This document shows positions 56,879 through 61,973 of a stretch of DNA of 61,973 nt, in pieces (positions within the stretch are counted from its first letter, which is position 1; the number at the start of each line of letters is the position of its first letter). The position numbers and the translations under genes were made by a program. The notes beneath the pieces were generated by a model. It saw nothing but the letters and a program-made list of their open reading frames with translations, did no database searches and had not been told where the DNA came from. The stretch comes from Pseudoalteromonas piscicida (GTDB lineage: Bacteria > Pseudomonadota > Gammaproteobacteria > Enterobacterales > Alteromonadaceae): positions 1 through 61,973 of the forward strand of contig NZ_NKHF01000050.1 in NCBI RefSeq assembly GCF_002744175.1. The letters run 5' to 3'.

Positions 56879-57607
56879 TTAGTCAGGGCTCAGTTCAATG
56901 ACTTTGCCTTGGCATGTGGAGAAGTGCTTTTCGAGTGTAGAAAAAATAGTATGGCTCTCTCCGTTGTTATTAAGCCTCTGGATTGACTTGGTTAATTGTG
57001 GCAGTAATGCTTGGTGTTTGACATTTACATAGTGGTAAATAGGGTAGCTTGCGTCTGGTAATCTGCGCACATAGACTTTCTCAAGCCCTGATTGGCACAA
57101 CGTGCCGAGAGCAAATAAGTCATCAGCAAGTATTTGTTCAACATGGCCTTTTTGCAAGGCTTGAAACACTGAAACATCATTGAAAACGGCATTGCATATG
57201 AGCTTTTTACGCTTACAGACCAGCTCAGTCACTAAGCTACCTTTGATCACCACATAATCTTGTTGATCTGATAAAGCGCAATGCTCTTTCTTAATACAAA
57301 ATACAGCCATTTGAACCGTTGCAAGCGGTTCTGGTACTTGCAATAAATTAGAGTAAGTAGCGGCAACCGCATGGGTACGCCCAGCTTCTGCATCATAAAC
57401 TCCCTCATTGACATATTCCAAACCTCGCTCACTGGGTAAAATAATTAGGCGAGGCGTGATCCCAAGTGGCGCATATATTTTTTGCATCAGTTGCTCTATT
57501 TGTTGTTGCCCAAGTTGATATGCCACTAGTTCACTTACATTAATTTGATATGCGAATGTGGTTGCACTAAAGGTACAAAAAAGTAGCGTGCTGAATGCGA
57601 GTTTCAT
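56879..57607 (-). CDS. Secreted substrate-binding-like protein
   Basis: A 242-residue periplasmic protein with signal peptide (MKLAFSTLLFCTFSATTFA). The mature part follows the type 2 periplasmic-binding pattern (LGITPRLIILPSERGLEYVNEGVYDAEAGR, VIKGSLVTELVC, LQKGHVEQILADDLFALG), but is divergent. There are no permease genes. ATG 57607 starts the signal peptide; 95 further upstream codons are noise that crosses the divergent promoter. Ligand unknown. The stop codon abuts repeat copy B. Confidence 0.75.
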   Translation of the reverse strand: MKLAFSTLLFCTFSATTFAYQINVSELVAYQLGQQQIEQLMQKIYAPLGITPRLIILPSERGLEYVNEGVYDAEAGRTHAVAATYSNLLQVPEPLATVQMAVFCIKKEHCALSDQQDYVVIKGSLVTELVCKRKKLICNAVFNDVSVFQALQKGHVEQILADDLFALGTLCQSGLEKVYVRRLPDASYPIYHYVNVKHQALLPQLTKSIQRLNNNGESHTIFSTLEKHFSTCQGKVIELSPD

Positions 57608-57765
57608 AACAAGTCCATGCTGGTGCGAGCTCTTTAACTGTAGCAAAACTGCCGAAAAGTGGTAAAAACGAGAATAAAAATTGAATTCAGGTGGTATTGA
57701 CCTTGAGTTTAGTAAACTCATACCAATTGTATTACTCAAGCGAATAGAATCATGAGGAGAAGGAT

Positions 57766-58431
57766 ATGACGTTACATGTTTTGGTGACTGGTGCAAACCG
57801 TGGGATCGGATTGGAGTTTTGTAAACAATATCAATCTCTCGGGTGCAAGGTGACCGCTGTTGTGCGTAAAGCATCCGACGAGTTAGAAGCATTAGGAGTA
57901 GATATTATTGAAGATATCGACGTTGCCACAGAAAATGGAGCGAAAAAGCTAGTTGCGGCTCTGGGCAATGAAAAAATTGATATGCTGATTAATAATGCTG
58001 GTGTGTTCCATAATGAAACGCTCGCAGAGATGGACTTTGAAAATATGCAGCAGCAGTTTAATGTCAATGCCATGGGTCCCATTCGTATTACCCATGCATT
58101 GTTAAATAATCTTGCTGCAGGAAGTAAAGTTGCGATGATCACCAGCCGAATGGGCTCCATTGCTGACAATGGGTCAGGCGGGTATATCGGCTACCGTATG
58201 TCGAAAGCCGCACTCAATGCCGCGAGTGTAAGTATGGCACATGAGTTAAAAGATCAAGATATTGCGGTTGGGCTTTTTCATCCAGGGTTTGTGCAAACAC
58301 AAATGGTCGGATTCGCTGGAGACATCAGTCCGGATGTCGCAGCCGAGCGTTTAATTAAGAGAATTGAGCACTTAACCATCGAAAACACAGGTGGATTTTG
58401 GCACTCCAATGGTGAAACCTTACCTTGGTAA
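57766..58431 (+). CDS. Short-chain dehydrogenase/reductase
   Basis: A 221-residue oxidoreductase with NAD(P) motif VTGANRGIGLEF, NNAG, and the catalytic Tyr-xxx-Lys in YIGYRMSKAAL plus the Ser in MITSRMGSI. It resembles C-factor-like SDRs. Substrate unknown. Start has AGGAGAAGG upstream. Confidence 0.9.
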   Translation: MTLHVLVTGANRGIGLEFCKQYQSLGCKVTAVVRKASDELEALGVDIIEDIDVATENGAKKLVAALGNEKIDMLINNAGVFHNETLAEMDFENMQQQFNVNAMGPIRITHALLNNLAAGSKVAMITSRMGSIADNGSGGYIGYRMSKAALNAASVSMAHELKDQDIAVGLFHPGFVQTQMVGFAGDISPDVAAERLIKRIEHLTIENTGGFWHSNGETLPW

Positions 58432-58514
58432 ACTGGGCGCTATGTCGCCCTCTTTTCAGCCATCGGCCATCTAACTGTGCTAATATAAAGCAAATACTCA
58501 GATGGTAACCTTTG

Positions 58515-58883
58515 ATGGAACTACAACAAGATACTCCCCTGTCATTACCGCTTTTTTTGTTAGATGACAATATTGAAAACCGTGATATTGACTCTCCTGA
58601 TGCAGAAGTCTCTGTGATCCTGAGTGAGAACTTACTTGCTCACCTATGCCAAAATCCAAAAGAAGATGAAAATATCAGCCTGCATATTGATGATTATGAA
58701 CTCAACAATATTAGTGCAGATGTAACGGCATTAGTAGCTGATGGACATCAACTACAGTTGCTCATCAACCGAGGCCCTGTACTGAGTGCGGTGTTGAGCA
58801 CTACAGGTGACGCGTTATTCGTTTCTCCACCGATGGAGATGATGCCGACATTTGACTTAGGCCTAGACGACGAGGACGAGTAA
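58515..58883 (+). CDS. Small acidic protein upstream of CTI
   Basis: A 122-residue acidic protein ending in LGLDDEDE. It has no signal peptide and no recognised domain. Its stop TAA is followed directly by the ATG of the fatty acid isomerase gene, so the two are translated together. The role may be connected to the isomerase, by context only. Confidence 0.65.
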   Translation: MELQQDTPLSLPLFLLDDNIENRDIDSPDAEVSVILSENLLAHLCQNPKEDENISLHIDDYELNNISADVTALVADGHQLQLLINRGPVLSAVLSTTGDALFVSPPMEMMPTFDLGLDDEDE

Positions 58884-61217
58884 ATGTCTACACGTGCATT
58901 GTTTTGTGCGGTGATGGTTGCCGTGCTGTCCGGTTGTGTGGCGTTAGGGGTGTCTAAATATGATGATATGTTTGGGCCCGAACAGCCCCAAGCGCGTATT
59001 GAGCAGTATCACCAAGGCGGTGCACGCTATTTGCAAAGTGTTAAGCCTGTTTTAGAGTCCCGCTGTGTTGTTTGTCATGGCTGCTATGATGCCCCCTGTC
59101 AGCTTAAACTATCCTCTCCAGAGGGAATAGACAGAGGGTTATCAAAAGAGTTGGTGTATGACGGTACACGATTACTTGCGCAAACTCCAACCCGTTTGTT
59201 GTTTGATGCCGAAACCACAACACAATGGCGTGAGCGCGGCTTTACACCGGTACTAAATGAACGCAATCAGTCCGAGTACAGTAACCTTGCCGGTAGTGTG
59301 CTTTATAACAGTTTGCTTCTAAAAATGTCTCACCGTTTCCCACAGCAGGGGTTATTGGGGGAGGAGTTTGATTTCTCTCTTGATAGAACACAGTCTTGTC
59401 CTACCATGGACGAGTTTTCCACGCTTGCGAAAAAGCAGCCACATGCTGGGATGCCATATGGTCTGCCTGCATTGTCACAGGATGAATTCAAAACGCTTGA
59501 AGCTTGGTTGCAAAGCGGCAGTAAAATGAGCCAGATAGCTGAGCCGAGCCTTGCCGCTCAAAAGGAGGTGAAAAAGTGGGAGCAGTTTCTAAATCAGGGC
59601 TCTAACAAGCATCGCCTTGCTGCACGTTATATTTTTGAGCATTGGTATCTTGCCCATATTTATTTCCCAGAAAGTGATGGTAGCTCGTTTTTTCAACTGG
59701 TTCGCTCTAGTACGCCCCCAGGACAGCCGATCGCTTTAGTAAGCGCTGTAAGACCGTTTGATGACCCCAAAGTTGAACGGGTTTATTATCGTTTGATGCA
59801 AGTGCGCAGTACGATTTTGTCGAAAACTCACATGCCATTGGCGCTCAATGACGCGAAGTTATCTCGCCTACACCGGCAATTTTATGCTGCTGATTATCAA
59901 GTCGACACCCTGCCAGGCTATGAGCCGGAATTAGCGGCCAATCCGTTTAAAGTCTTTAAAGATATTCCGGTTAAGTCCCGTTACCAGTTTATGTTAGATG
60001 AGGCCGAGCTCATTGTTAAAGGCTTTATAAAAGGTCCAGTTTGCCGGGGGCAAATCGCGCTGAATGTCATCAACGATCATTTTTGGGTGGCTTTTGTAGA
60101 CCCAGACAAAAATAGCAATGAAGCTGTTAATCAACTGCTGCTAAAACATGATGAGGATTTGGTGTTACCCGCCGCAGAGCAGAGTAATGCATTACCGCTT
60201 TCAAGCTGGGCGAAATATGCGAGTAAACAGCAAGACTACTTGCGTGCGAAAACCGACCTTGCAGAGGAAATGTTTGCCGATGGCGAGCGTCTCAATATGG
60301 ACTTAATTTGGCGTGGTGAGGGTGAAAATCCAAACGCAGCATTAACTATCTTCCGTCATTTTGACAGTGCAACCGTGGTGAAAGGCTTTATTGGCCAACC
60401 ACCAAAAACGGCTTGGGTTCTAGATTATGCTTTGTTCGAACGGATCCATTATTTGCTGGTGGCGGGTTTTGATGTGTACGGCAATATTGGTCACCAGCTA
60501 ATAACGCGTTTATATATGGACTTTTTGAGGCTTGAAGGCGAGCAGAACTTTTTAAATCTATTGCCGCTGACTCATCGTCAGGAGATTAAGCGTTTTTGGT
60601 ATCGCAAATCGCACTTGAGCTTAAGTGAGTTTATCAACCGCAAATCACTTATTGGTGCGCCAACGGGGATCAAGTACGTTACCAACGAGCCAAAGCAAGA
60701 GCTATACAATAAATTGCACGAAGTACTAAAGCCGATATTAAACACGGAATATGACCATCAAGCGGTGGCGCAGCCGTTGCAGGCATTGAATAGTCTGCAT
60801 GTTAGAGCAATAAACTTGCTACCTCAGGTCTCGTTTATTATTACCAAACAAGGTGATGGCACACATGAAGCGTTCTCGCTGCTGCATCATAATGCCCACT
60901 ACAACATCTCTAGCTTACTCAATGAAGAAGGGCAGAGAGCCTATACGGAAGATACAGCAACCATAGTACCTGGTTTTATCGGTGATTACCCTGAAGCAAT
61001 ATGGTATTTAGCGAATGAGGCAGCGCAGCAGGACTTTGTTACATCGTTGAATAACGTAACGACAGAAAAGGACTACCAAGCGTTAAGGGCGCAATACGGC
61101 ATTCGTAGAACGCACCCTGAGTTTTGGCGTTATAGTGACTTATTACACGATATTGCCAAGCAAACTCGCGGTGTTGAATATGGCTTATTTGACTATAACC
61201 GCTTAGAAAATCGCTAA
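58884..61217 (+). CDS. cti: Fatty acid cis/trans isomerase
   Basis: A 777-residue periplasmic haem enzyme that converts cis to trans double bonds in membrane lipids under solvent or heat stress. The N-terminus has a signal with a lipobox-like LSGC, so the protein may be lipid-anchored. A haem c site is in RCVVCHGC. The rest matches the long family-specific region (ELAANPFKVFKDIPVKSRYQFMLDEAE, FIKGPVCRGQIALNVINDHFWVAFVDP). No dedicated regulator is adjacent. Terminator follows. Confidence 0.93.
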   Translation: MSTRALFCAVMVAVLSGCVALGVSKYDDMFGPEQPQARIEQYHQGGARYLQSVKPVLESRCVVCHGCYDAPCQLKLSSPEGIDRGLSKELVYDGTRLLAQTPTRLLFDAETTTQWRERGFTPVLNERNQSEYSNLAGSVLYNSLLLKMSHRFPQQGLLGEEFDFSLDRTQSCPTMDEFSTLAKKQPHAGMPYGLPALSQDEFKTLEAWLQSGSKMSQIAEPSLAAQKEVKKWEQFLNQGSNKHRLAARYIFEHWYLAHIYFPESDGSSFFQLVRSSTPPGQPIALVSAVRPFDDPKVERVYYRLMQVRSTILSKTHMPLALNDAKLSRLHRQFYAADYQVDTLPGYEPELAANPFKVFKDIPVKSRYQFMLDEAELIVKGFIKGPVCRGQIALNVINDHFWVAFVDPDKNSNEAVNQLLLKHDEDLVLPAAEQSNALPLSSWAKYASKQQDYLRAKTDLAEEMFADGERLNMDLIWRGEGENPNAALTIFRHFDSATVVKGFIGQPPKTAWVLDYALFERIHYLLVAGFDVYGNIGHQLITRLYMDFLRLEGEQNFLNLLPLTHRQEIKRFWYRKSHLSLSEFINRKSLIGAPTGIKYVTNEPKQELYNKLHEVLKPILNTEYDHQAVAQPLQALNSLHVRAINLLPQVSFIITKQGDGTHEAFSLLHHNAHYNISSLLNEEGQRAYTEDTATIVPGFIGDYPEAIWYLANEAAQQDFVTSLNNVTTEKDYQALRAQYGIRRTHPEFWRYSDLLHDIAKQTRGVEYGLFDYNRLENR

Positions 61218-61246
61218 AAAGTGGAGTCTTCGGACTCCACTTTTTT
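61216..61246 (+). terminator. cti terminator
   Basis: AAAAAGTGGAGTC-TTCG-GACTCCACTTTTT is a 13-bp stem with a UUCG tetraloop and U tract. Confidence 0.93.
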
Positions 61247-61257
61247 ATGTGCTTTTC

Positions 61258-61884
61258 CTATCGTTGACTAGCAGCTTTTACCGCAGCGAGGAGAACGTTT
61301 TCATCTAATCGCACTTTGTAGTTTGGATTAGCATATTGAAATTGGATTAGCCCCTTCTTATCAACCACAAATACCGCGGGTACTGGTAAAGCGACCTTAT
61401 CTTTACCATCTAAATCGACAAAATTTACCCCTAACTTATTACGATAGGCGAGTGCGGTTTTATCATCTAAATAGTAAGCAAGTCCAAGCGCTTGGCTCAT
61501 GCGCATTTCGTTATCAGACAACAACTGGTAGTGAGGGGATTCAATCGTACTTTTTGCCAGCGCCTCAGGTGAGTCTGGTGCGATGGCAATAATTTGCGCC
61601 CCCATTTTAATAAGCTGTGGCTCAATTTCTTGGATCCCCGCAAGCTGTCTTGAACAGTATGGGCACCAGCCACCACGATAAACCACAAGCACACTAATGT
61701 TTTCTTGGTAACGTGTTGCTAAATCGATGGTTTTTCCCGATTTATCTTTGAGTTGTAAAGTTGGTGCATTCATGCCCGGAAGGAGTGGGCTTACCTGCTC
61801 TGGGGCTGCGGCGATATTCGTGATTTCGGCCGCATTAAGAAAAGTCGAAAAAGCCATCACGAGAAAGAAAATTAACTGACGCAT
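61258..61884 (-). CDS. Secreted peroxiredoxin-like protein (AhpC/TSA family)
   Basis: A 208-residue thioredoxin-fold protein with a signal peptide (MRQLIFFLVMAFSTFLNA). The active site is YRGGWCPYCSRQL, a CPYC with peroxiredoxin context. Conserved VPAVFVVDKKGLIQFQY ends the fold. It likely reduces peroxides or disulfides in the periplasm. Single gene whose promoter reaches the end of the window. Confidence 0.88.
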   Translation of the reverse strand: MRQLIFFLVMAFSTFLNAAEITNIAAAPEQVSPLLPGMNAPTLQLKDKSGKTIDLATRYQENISVLVVYRGGWCPYCSRQLAGIQEIEPQLIKMGAQIIAIAPDSPEALAKSTIESPHYQLLSDNEMRMSQALGLAYYLDDKTALAYRNKLGVNFVDLDGKDKVALPVPAVFVVDKKGLIQFQYANPNYKVRLDENVLLAAVKAASQR

Positions 61885-61973
61885 AAAAAGTTCCTAGGGT
61901 TTCAAGTTGATATCGACTCATAAGACCTAAGCTATGGCGAAAATCTTTCACTGTTGCATGTAAGTGTATAACT

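Overview
The window looks like chromosome from a marine gammaproteobacterium of the order Alteromonadales, most likely Pseudoalteromonas. The reasons are the moderate GC content, a large TonB-dependent receptor, a secreted GH18 chitinase and a GH97 glucosidase, a FabR-desaturase-SthA cluster, and the bipA/glnA/ntrBC neighbourhood. The genus is an inference; no 16S or other marker is present. There is no rRNA, tRNA, CRISPR array or recognisable prophage. Most of the window is ordinary core chromosome with small accessory islands.

Layout. 1-0.8 kb: REP-like hairpin repeats and a long non-coding stretch. 0.8-12.4 kb: TonB-dependent receptor, divergent AraC/MFS pair, lone S24-type repressor, chitinase, GH97 glucosidase, and a cupredoxin/beta-barrel gene pair. 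12.4-15.8 kb: sthA and a fatty acid desaturase transcribed away from fabR, with a perfect FabR-type palindrome between them. 15.9-20.9 kb: leuABCD with a complete leader-peptide attenuator. 21-24 kb: small secreted or lipoprotein genes, a TerB protein, an orphan ECF sigma factor behind a strong Fur box, and a Tag-family glycosylase. 24-33.6 kb: selO directly coupled to an ABC exporter, ompA-like gene, acnB, and a 2OG-Fe dioxygenase/PLP enzyme pair. 33.6-36 kb: a poorly conserved-looking stretch with a hairpin-sequestered Shine-Dalgarno, a possibly frameshifted short ORF, a small membrane protein, a cNMP-binding protein and a TPR protein. 36-43.6 kb: ntrC, ntrB, two small genes, glnA and divergent bipA, with a clear sigma54 promoter and NtrC boxes. 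43.7-51 kb: a minus-strand run uvrD-tmcA-periplasmic binding protein-CheW/CZB protein, preceded by cheV. 51-62 kb: K+ channel, EVE protein, tesB, a CsgG/DUF4810/DUF799 lipoprotein operon, VOC protein, solute-binding protein, SDR, fatty acid cis/trans isomerase and a secreted peroxiredoxin-like protein.

Themes. Membrane fluidity appears twice (FabR/desaturase and the cis/trans isomerase). Nitrogen control is readable at base level (glnAp2-like promoter, paired NtrC enhancer sites, a perfect NtrC palindrome at ntrB). Two copies of a 200-230 bp intergenic element with imperfect terminal inverted repeats sit between convergent genes and abut stop codons. The systems most worth follow-up are the three-lipoprotein CsgG/DUF4810/DUF799 operon, the CheW protein carrying an internal zinc-binding CZB domain beside an orphan binding protein, the dioxygenase/PLP pair, and the SelO-ABC transporter coupling. 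All function calls come from reading motifs by eye; no database search was run.
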